A stretch of 64,000 bases of DNA from Phycisphaerales bacterium (GCA_007693785.1 RECY01000015.1:45332-109331); one strand, 5' to 3'. Positions 25,525 through 34,804 are shown, counted from the first letter of the stretch. The notes: generated by a model from the sequence alone, not told the origin. Translations and numbers: made by a program.

Positions 25525-27261
25525 TCACACCAGGTTGATCAGCGTCTGCATCAGCTCGTCCGTCACCGCGATCAGCCGGCTCGCGCCCTGGAACTGACGC
25601 TGGAACATCATCAGATTCAACGTCTCTTCGTCCAGGCTCACGCCGCTCAGCCCGTCACGCTGCGCCTGCAGGCTCTGCTGCACGATCGAGGTCGACTCGG
25701 CCTGCACCTTCGCCGTCGTCGTCCGGTTCGCCACCTCCTGCACCGTCGACGACCAGCGCCCGCGGATCGTGTCCCCGCCCAGCGCCTCCAGGCGGAGATC
25801 CTGGATCTTCGCCACCGCGAGCGCGCCGCCGTTCTCCACCAGCAGGCCCGACGCGTCCGACCGCCCCACCTTCAGCAGCGTCGGGTTGTCCACCAGGTCC
25901 TGACGCACCGAGATGTCCCGCGCGTCCGTCCCCGTGAAAAACGCGTTCACGCCCATCGCCGCCAGCACGCCCGAGCTGTCCTCCGCGAACGCGAACTCGA
26001 TCCCCGGCTCGCTCTCGATCACCAGGCGACCGCTCGCGTCGAACGTCGCGCTCAAGCCGTCGATCGCGCCGATCGACACGCGGATGTCCTCCGCGCTCGT
26101 GTCATCGGCGAAGCTCCGGTTCCCGTTCGCGTCGATGCCGTTCATGTCCACATCGACACGCACCGTGCGCACCCCGCCCGTCGACGTGTCCCGCACCTGG
26201 ACCAGGAAGCTCCCGTTCGTCGGCGGCACCGCCATCCCGCCCACCGACGCGTTCTGCGGGTCGCTCAGCGCCAGAACGCGATCACCCGCCGCCATCGGCA
26301 CCGTGCCCGATGCCCGAGTCAGCCCCGGCTCCCCGGCCGCCTCCGCCGTCACGCGGTTCACCTGATAAATCAGCTGCGTGCTGATCTCGTCGAGCCGGTC
26401 CAGCGTCCCGTTCACCGCGTCCCGCCGCGTCTCGAGCAGGCCGCCCACGCGACCGCTGGTCACCGGCAGGCGCGTCCCGTCGTTCTTCGCGCTGACCCAC
26501 ATCTCCACACGCCCGCCCACCGACTCGCGCTCCAGCGTGATCCCGCGGCTCATCCCGCCCAGCACCACCGGCGTCGAGCCCACCATCACGTCCACGCCGC
26601 CGCCCGACTGCTCGATCGTGCTGATGTCGATCAGCTCGCTCAGCTCCGCCAGCACCGCGTCCCGCTGATCCCGCAACGGGCCGGCCGTGAACCGACCCTC
26701 CTCCGCCGACACGATCTCCGCGTTCAGCGCCGCCACCTGCTGGAGCAGCACGTCGGCCCGCTCGACCATCGCGCCCAGCTCCGCGTCGACCTGCAGGCGC
26801 TGATCCACCAGGCTCTTGCGCAGCCCCTGGATGTACCCCGCGAGCTGCTGCCCCTGCTGGATCACCACCGCCGACGACTGCACCAGGTTCGCCCGCTCGC
26901 TCCAGCTATTGAAAAAAGCCGTGAGCTGGCTCGAGAGGTCGTCGCCCGAGAGCTCGTTGAGGCGGGCCTCCACCGCGCCGTACACGTCCAGCTTGGCGCG
27001 GGCCCCGCTCGCGTCGCTGATCCCGGTGCGCAGGCGCTGCACGACCGCCTCGTTCACCTCGCGCGTCAGCCCCTGCACCTGGACGCCGCGCCCCATATAC
27101 AGGCCCGAGCCCGACGAGCCGGCGATCGGCGCCAGCTCCAGACGCCCACGCGTGTAGTGCGGGCTGGCGACGTTCGCCATGTTGTTGCCCGCCACCTGGA
27201 TCCCCAGCTGGCTCGCCGTCAGCGCACTCCGCCCGATGTTCAGTGCCGCCCCGAGGCTCAT
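25525..27261 (-). CDS. flgK: flagellar hook-associated protein 1 (FlgK)
   Basis: 578-residue hook-filament junction protein. The rod/hook-family N-terminus MSLGAALNIGRSALTASQLG is followed by VAGNNMANVASPHYTRGR, and the C-terminal helix has NLMMFQRQFQGASRLIAVTDELMQTLINLV in two pieces, as in other FlgK. The ATG at 27261 is preferred; a GTG two codons upstream (27267) is possible. It sits 27 bp after flgN, its dedicated export chaperone, and 31 bp before flgL. Confidence 0.93.
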   Translation of the reverse strand: MSLGAALNIGRSALTASQLGIQVAGNNMANVASPHYTRGRLELAPIAGSSGSGLYMGRGVQVQGLTREVNEAVVQRLRTGISDASGARAKLDVYGAVEARLNELSGDDLSSQLTAFFNSWSERANLVQSSAVVIQQGQQLAGYIQGLRKSLVDQRLQVDAELGAMVERADVLLQQVAALNAEIVSAEEGRFTAGPLRDQRDAVLAELSELIDISTIEQSGGGVDVMVGSTPVVLGGMSRGITLERESVGGRVEMWVSAKNDGTRLPVTSGRVGGLLETRRDAVNGTLDRLDEISTQLIYQVNRVTAEAAGEPGLTRASGTVPMAAGDRVLALSDPQNASVGGMAVPPTNGSFLVQVRDTSTGGVRTVRVDVDMNGIDANGNRSFADDTSAEDIRVSIGAIDGLSATFDASGRLVIESEPGIEFAFAEDSSGVLAAMGVNAFFTGTDARDISVRQDLVDNPTLLKVGRSDASGLLVENGGALAVAKIQDLRLEALGGDTIRGRWSSTVQEVANRTTTAKVQAESTSIVQQSLQAQRDGLSGVSLDEETLNLMMFQRQFQGASRLIAVTDELMQTLINLV

Positions 27262-27288
27262 CTGCACGCCTACTTTCCGCGCCGGTGA

Positions 27289-27825
27289 TTACCCGGCGAT
27301 GTCCAGCCCGCTCGCCACCTGCTGACGCCCGGCCTCCACCACGCCCCGGGCGCTGTACGTCCCCGCGTGGCTCAGCTTCTTCGCGATCTGACGAACAAGA
27401 CCGTCCATGTGCGCCAGCAGGCTCTCGGTCGCCAGGCGAACCGTCCGCTGCTCCTCGCCCACACGGATCACCGTCTCCCGGAGCTGCTTCGCAAGACCCA
27501 TCGCGCGATCACGCCAGGGCTCCGCCAATCGCTCGGCCAGCTCCGTCAGCGTCGGCGTCCGCGACGCCTTCGTCCCCGACGTCAGCTGACCAACCACCGC
27601 GCGACGCCGGTGCTCCAGCTCCTGCACCGCGACCAGCAACTCCCCGTGCGTGCGCACGCACGCGCCGATCTCCACGCAATCGGCCCGCGCGATCGCCGAC
27701 CGGTGACGACGCGTCACCTCGAGCAGCTGCGTCTGCACGCGCAGCATCCCCTCCAGCACGCGCTCGAGCTCCTGGGCCAGCGCCGCATCCCGAGCGTCCT
27801 GCACCTCGGCCGAGATCTTCGTCAT
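27289..27825 (-). CDS. flgN: FlgN-family flagellar export chaperone
   Basis: 178-residue all-helical acidic/basic protein with the heptad pattern of FlgN (LERVLEGMLRVQTQLLEVTRRHRSAI and HGELLVAVQELEHRRR). FlgN binds FlgK and FlgL in the cytoplasm and delivers them to the export gate. It starts with ATG overlapping the preceding gene's stop (ATGA) and ends 27 bp before flgK, so the three are likely one translational unit. Sequence similarity within this family is low; position supports the call. Confidence 0.8.
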   Translation of the reverse strand: MTKISAEVQDARDAALAQELERVLEGMLRVQTQLLEVTRRHRSAIARADCVEIGACVRTHGELLVAVQELEHRRRAVVGQLTSGTKASRTPTLTELAERLAEPWRDRAMGLAKQLRETVIRVGEEQRTVRLATESLLAHMDGLVRQIAKKLSHAGTYSARGVVEAGRQQVASGLDIAG

Positions 27826-28253
27826 GCGTCGATTCCGTCCTGTAAGCGGCGGTTCTGTATTTCTTCCAAGGCGCTCGACTGACGCAGCAGATCCTGTGCC
27901 ACGCGGTCCACCAGCGAAAAACGCGCGGCCTTGGTCACCTGCTGCGCAAGTTCCGCATCCAGCAGCGCACCGAACTGCTTCTCACCGGGCGTCGGCTTGA
28001 ACGGCGCCGCCGCACCCTCGCTCGCACGCATCTGCGCCAGGATCGGCTGCACGAACGTGATCGACACCAGCTGCTCGGCCGCCTCACGCGCCCGCGACTT
28101 CGCGTCCCCGCCCACGCCGCCCTGGAGGCGCTGATCCGTCGCGAGGATCCCCGCGAACGATCGCTGCCGGTCCGCCACGCCGTGTGTCGCCGCGCCCGTG
28201 CGCGCGCCCACCGGCACCGCGGGCACGCTCAGGATGGGTGAATCGCCGATCAC
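27822..28253 (-). CDS. FlgJ-like rod-binding protein (N-terminal domain only)
   Basis: 143-residue protein with the FlgJ N-terminal rod-capping domain: AAEQLVSITFVQPILAQMRAS and the MLDAELAQQ-like LLDAELAQQVTKA, ending before any muramidase domain. It helps rod assembly in the periplasm. The muramidase half of enterobacterial FlgJ is absent here, a common single-domain arrangement. The GTG start at 28253 overlaps the stop of flgI by GTGA, and its stop overlaps flgN, so it is coupled to both neighbours. Confidence 0.85.
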   Translation of the reverse strand: MIGDSPILSVPAVPVGARTGAATHGVADRQRSFAGILATDQRLQGGVGGDAKSRAREAAEQLVSITFVQPILAQMRASEGAAAPFKPTPGEKQFGALLDAELAQQVTKAARFSLVDRVAQDLLRQSSALEEIQNRRLQDGIDA

Positions 28254-29377
28254 GACTCGTCCACCAGACGCGCGTGCAACTGACCGTTCTTGTGCAGCAT
28301 GTGGATCACCTGAATCTGCTTCTGACGCGGGATCGCGAGCTGCTCCATCGCCGCCAGCAAATCCGCCAGCTTCGCCCGGTCCCGCGGACGCACGTTGGTC
28401 CCGATCTCCGTCCAGCCCCGACGCTCCACCAGCGGGTTCAGCGCGTCGCCCACCGGCTCCGGCGTCGTCCGCGTGATCGTCAGGCCCTCGATCGTCAGCG
28501 TCCCCGGGCTGATCTCCACATCGGCCGTCAGGATGATCGCCCCGGTCGAGCTGTTCACGATCACCTGCGCCGGCAGCCCGAGCAGGTCCACGCTCACGTT
28601 CGTCGAGAGCACCGCGCCGATGAACTCCGCCGGGCTCGCACGCTCCACGTGCGGGACCTCCACCAGCACACGCCGATCGTCGAGCGCCCGCGCGATCGAC
28701 ATGCTCTCCGCGTGCGGGTTGTTGAAGTAGTCGTTGTTGATGCTGCTCGCGATCGTCGAGGTCGATTTGTGACCCGCGTACGGCGCCTCCAGCACCAGCA
28801 CAAACGAGTCTCCCACCTCCGGCGGCAGCACGTCCAGTCGCATCCGCCCCCCGCCGCGAACCAGCCCCGCCGTCGGGAACTGCGCGTTCTCCAGCACGAT
28901 CTCGCCCTCGCCGATCGCGTAAATGTTCGGGTCGTCCGGGCTCGGACCGAGCAGCGGCGACAGGAACAGACGCCCGCCCGCCAGGCTCCGTGCCGAGTGG
29001 ATCACCTGCACGTGCAGGTCGAGCTTGTCGTCGGCGAGCGCGCCGCCGCGGGGCACCGTCGCCGTCACCATCACCAGCGCCACCGATCGGCTCGAAGCCA
29101 GTTCCGAGATGTCCCCCACCGGGTTCCCGGAGTTGCTGAGCACGTTCATGAGCGGGCGCGCCATCAGGAGCTCCTGCCCCGAATCGCCCGTCCCGTTCAG
29201 GCCGATCACCAGCCCAAGCCCACGGAGCACGCTCTCCCCGTGCCCGTCGATGCGCGCGATATCACGCAGGGTCGTCGCCCGCGTCGGCGTCGCGATCATC
29301 GCCAGGCAGAGCGCGCCGCAGAGCGCCGCAACCGTGCGCACAAGAGAAGGTGTTGGGCGTGCCGCCGATGGGTCCAT
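28250..29377 (-). CDS. flgI: flagellar P-ring protein FlgI
   Basis: 375-residue periplasmic protein forming the P-ring that supports the rod in the peptidoglycan layer. A signal peptide (LVRTVAALCGALCLAMIATPTRA) is followed by TTLRDIARIDGHGESVLRGLGLVIGLNGTGDS, the usual N-terminal block, and later VVSTNVSVDLLGLPAQVIVN-like and INPLVERRG-type blocks (AIILTADVEISPGTLTIEGLT). ATG at 29377 has GGAG upstream. It overlaps the FlgJ-like gene by GTGA and is separated from flgH by 168 bp that hold a hairpin. Confidence 0.95.
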   Translation of the reverse strand: MDPSAARPTPSLVRTVAALCGALCLAMIATPTRATTLRDIARIDGHGESVLRGLGLVIGLNGTGDSGQELLMARPLMNVLSNSGNPVGDISELASSRSVALVMVTATVPRGGALADDKLDLHVQVIHSARSLAGGRLFLSPLLGPSPDDPNIYAIGEGEIVLENAQFPTAGLVRGGGRMRLDVLPPEVGDSFVLVLEAPYAGHKSTSTIASSINNDYFNNPHAESMSIARALDDRRVLVEVPHVERASPAEFIGAVLSTNVSVDLLGLPAQVIVNSSTGAIILTADVEISPGTLTIEGLTITRTTPEPVGDALNPLVERRGWTEIGTNVRPRDRAKLADLLAAMEQLAIPRQKQIQVIHMLHKNGQLHARLVDES

Positions 29378-29545
29378 GTCTCGCTCCGTCCCGCGCACGC
29401 AAGGGCGCGTCCACCGGAACACGCCCGCAAACAGCGTGCCCGGGCTCGACCTGATCAGCACCGGGCGGGACCGCCCGCGACGTGCGCACGAAAACAGCAC
29501 GGGCGGAGCGCCCGTGCCGCATCGAAAATCACTATATTTTCCGGA

Positions 29546-30238
29546 TCAGAACGCGAAGACCGCGTCCATGACCCGCGGGATCAGACCCTTGCGCCCCGCC
29601 CGGCGCACCTCGCCCTCGTTGATCACCTCGATCCGCAGGTCCGCGACCTGCGCGCTCAGCAGCGTGTTCTCCGCCGTGATGTCCTCGGCCCGCGCGATCC
29701 CGCTCACGATGATCGTCTTCCGTTCCTCGTCGTTGGCGATCACACGCTTCGCCTCGATCACCACCGTCCCGTTCGGCTTCACGTCGATGATCCGACCCGC
29801 GACCCGCGCCACCATCCGGTCGTTCCGCTCGTACTCCCCGTCCCCCGAGAAGCGGTTGTTGTAGTTCATCCCCACCCGCGCCAGGTTGTCCCCCGCGCCG
29901 GTGCGGAACTGCAGGTCCAGCAATCGCTTCAGGTCCGGGAACGCGACCAGCGCACCGTCCAGCGTGTAATTCTTGCTCGTCTCCAGCGTCTGCTCGCTCG
30001 TGGAGCGGCTCGTCTCGTCGATGATGATCGTCACCAGGTCGTGCACCAGAAACGACCGCGGCTCCGGCGGCGCGACATACATCAGGCTGTACGTCGCCAG
30101 CGCCGTCGGGCCCGGACCGGCATCCCCCGCCGGCGTCGCCTCGCGCCGGAACAGGCTCTGCGCGTGCGCACACGGCGCCGCCATCGCCAGAGCCATCACG
30201 ACGCAACCCACCATCCCTGTGCGCTCACCGCGTGTCAT
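29546..30238 (-). CDS. flgH: flagellar L-ring protein FlgH
   Basis: 230-residue outer-membrane ring protein. Family blocks are SFLVHDLVTIIIDETSRSTSEQ, KNYTLDGAL, AGRIIDVKPNGTVVIEAKR and IVSGIARAEDITAENTLLSAQVADLRIEV. The signal region ends CAHAQS, so cleavage by signal peptidase I is likelier than lipidation; a canonical lipobox is not seen, unlike in enterobacterial FlgH. Start overlaps flgA stop (ATGA). An outer membrane is implied by this gene. Confidence 0.94.
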   Translation of the reverse strand: MTRGERTGMVGCVVMALAMAAPCAHAQSLFRREATPAGDAGPGPTALATYSLMYVAPPEPRSFLVHDLVTIIIDETSRSTSEQTLETSKNYTLDGALVAFPDLKRLLDLQFRTGAGDNLARVGMNYNNRFSGDGEYERNDRMVARVAGRIIDVKPNGTVVIEAKRVIANDEERKTIIVSGIARAEDITAENTLLSAQVADLRIEVINEGEVRRAGRKGLIPRVMDAVFAF

Positions 30239-31362
30239 CGCCGCCCTCCACCAAGTGTGATCGTCTCGCCCGCGCCCGCGTTCGGCGTCAGCACGATGAC
30301 GCGCCCCGGCCCGTCGATCTGACCCCGGAACCGGCGCCGATCCCCGGACAAGCTCTCCAGCTCGATCGTCTCGCCCGGGCGTCCCGCCCCGAGCGCCCGC
30401 GCCTGCGCACGCACCACCACGCTCCCGCTGATCGTTCGCACAAGCACGCGGTCCCCGCGCCGCACCACAATCGGCGGCTCCAGGTCCCGCGCGTCCAACA
30501 TGTCCCCGGGCTCCACGTTCCGACGCAGCTCGTGCCCGATCGCTTCACGCGGATCGGCCGGCGCCGCGCCGGGCGCCACCCAGCGCGACTCACGCACCAC
30601 GCCCGCGCTCTCCACCCGCTGCCCACGACGCATCGGCACGCTCGCGACCAGCACCTCGCGCCGGATCTCGACCCCCACGCGGATCGTCGCCTCCAGCGCC
30701 GTCCGCGCCCCGTCGAACACCGTGATCGAGAGCGGGAGCCGATCGCTCGCACCCGTCGCGACGATCTCCACCGCACGCCCCGCGATCGGCGTCGAGAGCA
30801 CCTCCGCGTCGCGGTCCTCAAACCGCAGGCGCAGGTCCTGCTCGGGCACGTCGAGGATCTCGGCGATCCGCAGAGCCGCGGCCGTGCGCAGTGTCGGCGC
30901 GCCCGTCTCGCGCGTCGGCGCCGACGGCGCGTCCCCGATCCGGGCCGCCGGGCGGCTGTCCGGATCGACCGCCATCACCTGGCACCGCACGCCGCGCACG
31001 GTCACCCGCGCGACGTCGACCGACGCCAGCTCGCCCCGCTCGCCCGCGCGCTGGATCGCGCCGCGGACACTCTCGCCGCCGATGGAAGCCGTGCGCCCCT
31101 CGGGCCCCACAGCTTCCGAAGCCGACGCGTGCAGCTCGATCGCGCCGATCGCCTCGCGTGCCGGGCCGACGATTTCCGCGATCGACGCGATGGTCACCGG
31201 CTCGTCCTTCGCCAGTCGCACAAAACGGCGCAGCTCGACCGACGTCGCGCCCTCGCTGTCGCGAGCTCCGTCGCGATCGCCCGCGCCGTGCGCACGCGCC
31301 GCGCTCTCGCCGCCGACCAGCGCGAGCAGCAGACACAGAATGGCGAGCGTGCGTGTCATCAT
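30235..31362 (-). CDS. flgA: flagella basal body P-ring formation protein FlgA
   Basis: 375-residue periplasmic chaperone for P-ring assembly. A signal peptide (MTRTLAILCLLLALVGGES) is followed by a long variable part, then the SAF-type C-terminal domain: VPMRRGQRVESAG, RNVEPGDMLDARDLEPPIVVRRGDRVLVRT, SVVVRAQARALGAGRPGETIELE. It is longer than E. coli FlgA (~220). The stop overlaps flgH and the start lies 17 bp after flgG. Confidence 0.9.
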   Translation of the reverse strand: MMTRTLAILCLLLALVGGESAARAHGAGDRDGARDSEGATSVELRRFVRLAKDEPVTIASIAEIVGPAREAIGAIELHASASEAVGPEGRTASIGGESVRGAIQRAGERGELASVDVARVTVRGVRCQVMAVDPDSRPAARIGDAPSAPTRETGAPTLRTAAALRIAEILDVPEQDLRLRFEDRDAEVLSTPIAGRAVEIVATGASDRLPLSITVFDGARTALEATIRVGVEIRREVLVASVPMRRGQRVESAGVVRESRWVAPGAAPADPREAIGHELRRNVEPGDMLDARDLEPPIVVRRGDRVLVRTISGSVVVRAQARALGAGRPGETIELESLSGDRRRFRGQIDGPGRVIVLTPNAGAGETITLGGGRR

Positions 31363-31379
31363 GGATGCGGGGCCTCGCG

Positions 31380-32186
31380 TTAGCGTCGGAGCTGCCCGAC
31401 GGCGCGGAGTGTCTCGTCAGCCGCCCGGATCGACTGACTGTTCATCTCGAACGCCCGCTGCGTGCGGATCAGCTCGACCAGCTCCCGCGTCGGATCCACG
31501 TTCGAGTTCTCAAGAAAGCCTTGGAGCAGCCGCCCGCGGTTGTCCTCGAGCGGGTTGCCCTGGATCGGGTCCCCGCTCGCGGGGCTCTCGCTCCAGAGGT
31601 TCTCGCCGACCTGCTTGAGCCCGGCAGGGTTGACAAACGTCACGATTTCGATCTGCCCGACCTCCTGCGGCGCGATCTCGCCCGGCTGGAGCACAAAGAT
31701 CCGCCCGTCGGCGGAGATGTCGATCTTGAGCGCGTCGTTCGGGATCTGAATATTCGGGTCGAGGCGTCGCCCCTCGCTGTTGGCGAGGACCAGCTCGCCG
31801 TCGCTGTTGATCGCGAAGTTGCCGGAGCGTGTGTAGGCGAAGCCGTCGCCGATCGCGTCGTCGACCTGGACGCGGAAGAAGCCGTCGCCCTCGATCATGA
31901 CGTCGAGCTCGCGCCCGGTGTTGATGGGTGCGCCCTGGGTGAAGTCCTGCTGGGTGCCGGAGACCTTGACGCCGAGCCCGACGTAGAGCCCCGTCGGACG
32001 CTGGTCGGCGTTGGCGTTCTCCACGCCCGGCTGCTGGCGTTCGATGTAGAGCAGGTCCTGAAAATTGGCCCGGCTCGCCTTGAACCCGGCGGTGTTGACG
32101 TTCGCGAGGTTGTTCGCAACCACGTCGAGCTGGGTGTTGAGCGCGCTGAGCCCGGTCGAGGCGGACTGAAGTGCGATGACGGCCAT
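31380..32186 (-). CDS. flgG: flagellar distal rod protein FlgG
   Basis: 268-residue rod protein with the family opener VIALQSASTGLSALNTQLDVVANNLANVNTAGFKASR in pieces, EGDGFFRVQ, and the C-terminal block QGFLENSNVDPTRELVELIRTQRAFEMNSQSIRAADE, diagnostic of FlgG. It forms the distal rod through the peptidoglycan. GAGGAG precedes ATG 32186. It follows flgF by 28 bp. Confidence 0.95.
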   Translation of the reverse strand: MAVIALQSASTGLSALNTQLDVVANNLANVNTAGFKASRANFQDLLYIERQQPGVENANADQRPTGLYVGLGVKVSGTQQDFTQGAPINTGRELDVMIEGDGFFRVQVDDAIGDGFAYTRSGNFAINSDGELVLANSEGRRLDPNIQIPNDALKIDISADGRIFVLQPGEIAPQEVGQIEIVTFVNPAGLKQVGENLWSESPASGDPIQGNPLEDNRGRLLQGFLENSNVDPTRELVELIRTQRAFEMNSQSIRAADETLRAVGQLRR

Positions 32187-32213
32187 GGATTCTCGTCTCC
32201 TCTATAAAACGGT

Positions 32214-32987
32214 CTAGCCGACACGCCCGAGCCCGTTGATGGCCCGGTCCATGAGCTGGTCGAAGCGTTGGATCATCTCGAGGTTGCGCTGCGCGGCGCT
32301 GGCGGCGTTGGTGACGCCCATGATCGCGTCGATCTCGTTCACCGCCGAGCCCTCGACCGCGCCCTGCACCAGCCGCCCGCCCGCGGGGAGCAGGGGCTGA
32401 GGGCCGTCGAGCGCGAACAGGCTGTCCCCGAGCTTGGTCAGACGCTGGCGGTCCCCCACGTCGGCGAAGCCGAGCTGCGCGACCGCCTCGTTGTTCTGCG
32501 TCACACGCCCCGCGGCGTCGATCTGCACCGGGCCCGCCCCCGGAGCGATCTGGATCGGGTTGCCCCCGACGTCGAGCACCGGCTGCCCGGTGGTGGACAT
32601 CACGAGCGTCCCGCCCGCGTTCAGGGTCATCCGCCCGTCACGCGTCAGGCGCACGACCGGCTCGCCGTCGTGCATGTCGCCGACGGTCAGGAAGCCGTCG
32701 CCGTTGACGGCCACGTCGAGCGGGTTGCCCGTCTGCTCGACCGGGCCCTGGCGGAAGCTGATCCGGTTGTCGGCCAGGTGCGTCCCCGCGCCGAGCGCCT
32801 CCAGCAGCTCGTTGGAGGGCAGGTGCCAGAGCCCGTCCTCGGCCCGCACCGGGTCCCGCTGGCGGGCGACCGGGGTGTACGGCTTGAAGCCAACCGTGTT
32901 GACGTTCGCCAGGTTGTTGGTCAGGACGTCCTGACGGTACATCGAGGTCAGCGCCCCGCTGGCCGAGATCTGCATCGCGTAGTTCAT
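32214..32987 (-). CDS. flgF: flagellar proximal rod protein (FlgF-type)
   Basis: 257-residue rod protein. MYRQDVLTNNLANVNTVGFKP is the family opener, DVAVNGDGFLTV the middle block, and QGAVEGSAVNEIDAIMGV the C-terminal part; the lack of the long EMNSQS ending favours FlgF over FlgG. It starts the flagellar cluster on the minus strand, ~300 bp from the divergent mqnC gene. FlgF/FlgG paralogy makes the exact member slightly uncertain. Confidence 0.85.
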   Translation of the reverse strand: MNYAMQISASGALTSMYRQDVLTNNLANVNTVGFKPYTPVARQRDPVRAEDGLWHLPSNELLEALGAGTHLADNRISFRQGPVEQTGNPLDVAVNGDGFLTVGDMHDGEPVVRLTRDGRMTLNAGGTLVMSTTGQPVLDVGGNPIQIAPGAGPVQIDAAGRVTQNNEAVAQLGFADVGDRQRLTKLGDSLFALDGPQPLLPAGGRLVQGAVEGSAVNEIDAIMGVTNAASAAQRNLEMIQRFDQLMDRAINGLGRVG

Positions 32988-33292
32988 GCGCGGCCCCCGC
33001 CGTCGCGCACACCTCGGCGGCGCAAGATCGGACGCGGATCACGCGGGTTGTGCTCGGCTCGGCTCATCACGAAGGACGAGACACAAACCGTGTGCCGTCA
33101 AAAAGCAAGTGAAAACGCTTGGACCCGTCCACATGATTTCGGATTCTTGGATCCGCTATAGTCTGCGGCGTCGCCAAGCCTGATGTTTTCAGTAATTCTT
33201 GAAAATTCGACGCGCCCGTCAGGGTTGACCCTGCGAAAATACGCCCACGCGGCCTCCATGCCGTGCCTCGTCCCTTTTCCCGGAGCGCTCCC
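32988..33292. promoter_or_regulatory. divergent promoter region between flgF and mqnC
   Basis: 305 bp without a gene, AT-richer than the surroundings. A TATAGT box near 33157 and a TTGGAC near 33119 are on the plus strand but not well spaced. A short stem CAGGGT/ACCCTG (near 33222) may shape the mqnC leader. No flagellar sigma-factor consensus was recognised on the minus strand. Confidence 0.4.
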
Positions 33293-34804
33293 ATGCCCAC
33301 GCTCTACCGCCCTTTACCCGAGCACCCGGCCCACGTCGCGACCGACGTCGGCCTCCTCGCGGCCGTCGCCCGGGGCGAGGCCCGCTTCACCGGCGAACAG
33401 GCGCTCGAGCTGTTCAAGTCGCTCCCGCTGACGGGCCTCGGGCGGTGGGCGGACGCGCGGTGCCGCCAGATCCATGGGCCGGCGATCCGGACCTACGTGA
33501 TCGACCGCAATATTAATTACACGAATATCTGTAACGCCAAGTGCACGTTCTGCGCGTTCAAGCGGACGGCCGCCGATGCGGATAGCTACACGCTCGAGCA
33601 CGAGCAGCTCTACGACAAGATCGCCGAGCTCAGCGCGATCGGCGGGACGCAGATCCTGATGCAGGGCGGGATGAACCCCGACCTCGAGCTCGACTGGTAC
33701 CTGACCCTGCTGGCGGGGATCAAGGAGCGGTTCCCGCACATCCACGTGCACGGGTTCAGCCCGCCGGAGTTCATCGAGTTTGTGCACTTCTTCAACCCGC
33801 CTGGAGCGACACTGGAGGCGAAGATCCGCTGGGTGATGCTTCGCCTGCGTGAGGCGGGGCTCGACAGCCTGCCGGGCGGTGGCGGAGAGATCTTTGCCCC
33901 GGCCGTCCGTCGGAAGATCGGGCTCGGCAAGTGCGACGCCGAGGCGTGGCTGACGACGATGTACGTCGCGCACACGCTGGGCATGTTCACGAGCGCCACG
34001 ATGATGTTCGGGCACATCGAGGGCATCGCCGACCGGATCCACCACATGCTGCTCGTCCGCCAGTGGCAGGACCGGGCGCTGCTGGAAGGCGGCGCGCCTG
34101 AGGACTTCATCCACGGCGACCGGCACCACCTTCCGGCCCTCGGTGGGACGGGCGTCCCGCCCGTCGCTCCTGAGCCTTTACCCCCCACCACCCCCTTCGG
34201 GCACTACAAAGCCTTCATCAGCTGGCCCTTTCAGCGCGAGAACACCCCCCTCGGACGGGTCAAGGACTGGGGCGAGCTCCCGACCGACACGGGCGCGTTC
34301 CCGGGCGACGCCGTGGCGAAGCTCGACGGCTCCGGCGTCAAGACCGATCACCCGGAGTTCGGGCGACGCGTCCGGCGCTCGTCCGCGAGCGACTACCTCC
34401 GCACCCAGGCCCTGAGCCGCCTCGTGCTCGACAACGTCTACTCCATCGGCGCGAGCTGGGTCACCATGGGCCCGCACATCGGGCAGGTCGCCCTCGCCTA
34501 CGGCGCCAACGACATGGGCTCGGTCATGATGGAGGAGAACGTCGTCAGCTCCGCCGGCACCACCTATTGCCTCGACGAGCCGGTGCTCTGCCACCTGATC
34601 CGCGGGGCCGGGTTCATGCCCGCGCAGCGGAACAACACCTACGACGTGCTCAAGCTCCACGACGCCCCGGACAGCCCGGACCTGCGGGTCGCCGACTGGT
34701 CGCGGCACCGGGCCCAGCGCCTGCACCATCAGGCGCCGAAGAAAGCCCCGCACGAGACGGCCGAGGGCGGCCAGGCGGAACTGACCGTCCGGGCGACGAG
34801 CTGA
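33293..34804 (+). CDS. mqnC: cyclic dehypoxanthinyl futalosine synthase (MqnC) with two insertions
   Basis: 503-residue radical SAM enzyme of the futalosine route to menaquinone. The [4Fe-4S] motif is CNAKCTFC (Cys80, Cys84, Cys87), followed by YTLEHEQL, GGTQILMQGGMNPDLEL, GHIEGIADRIHH, ASWVTMGPHIGQVALAYGANDMGS and EENVVSSAGTTY, which match MqnC. Ordinary MqnC is ~370 residues. Two extra segments are seen, before YKAFISWPFQ and between PLGRVKDW and SASDYLR, the first including GGTGVPPV, which is the translation of a dispersed GC palindrome (34142-34164). A C-terminal tail of ~35 residues is also unusual. ATG at 33293 has GGAG upstream. Confidence 0.92.
   Translation: MPTLYRPLPEHPAHVATDVGLLAAVARGEARFTGEQALELFKSLPLTGLGRWADARCRQIHGPAIRTYVIDRNINYTNICNAKCTFCAFKRTAADADSYTLEHEQLYDKIAELSAIGGTQILMQGGMNPDLELDWYLTLLAGIKERFPHIHVHGFSPPEFIEFVHFFNPPGATLEAKIRWVMLRLREAGLDSLPGGGGEIFAPAVRRKIGLGKCDAEAWLTTMYVAHTLGMFTSATMMFGHIEGIADRIHHMLLVRQWQDRALLEGGAPEDFIHGDRHHLPALGGTGVPPVAPEPLPPTTPFGHYKAFISWPFQRENTPLGRVKDWGELPTDTGAFPGDAVAKLDGSGVKTDHPEFGRRVRRSSASDYLRTQALSRLVLDNVYSIGASWVTMGPHIGQVALAYGANDMGSVMMEENVVSSAGTTYCLDEPVLCHLIRGAGFMPAQRNNTYDVLKLHDAPDSPDLRVADWSRHRAQRLHHQAPKKAPHETAEGGQAELTVRATS
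34142..34164. repeat. GC palindrome of the GGGCGTCCCGCCC family inside mqnC
   Basis: GGTGGGACGGGCGTCCCGCC (to 34164) translates as GGTGVPPV in mqnC. The same core occurs in intergenic DNA at 35541-35564, so this looks like an intergenic repeat that inserted in frame into a gene. Confidence 0.7.

Noticed and set aside
23763..25538. 591-residue plus-strand frame
   Set aside because: Antisense of flgL, Arg/His-rich noise from high GC.
25408..27288. 626-residue plus-strand frame
   Set aside because: Antisense of flgK, no motif or ribosome site.
28184..30322. 712-residue plus-strand frame
   Set aside because: Antisense across flgI and flgH, both of which are clear.
16677..33000. sigma-28 or sigma-54 flagellar promoters
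   Set aside because: Searched by eye for TAAA-N-GCCGATAA and TGGCAC-N-TTGC on the minus strand; no good match found.
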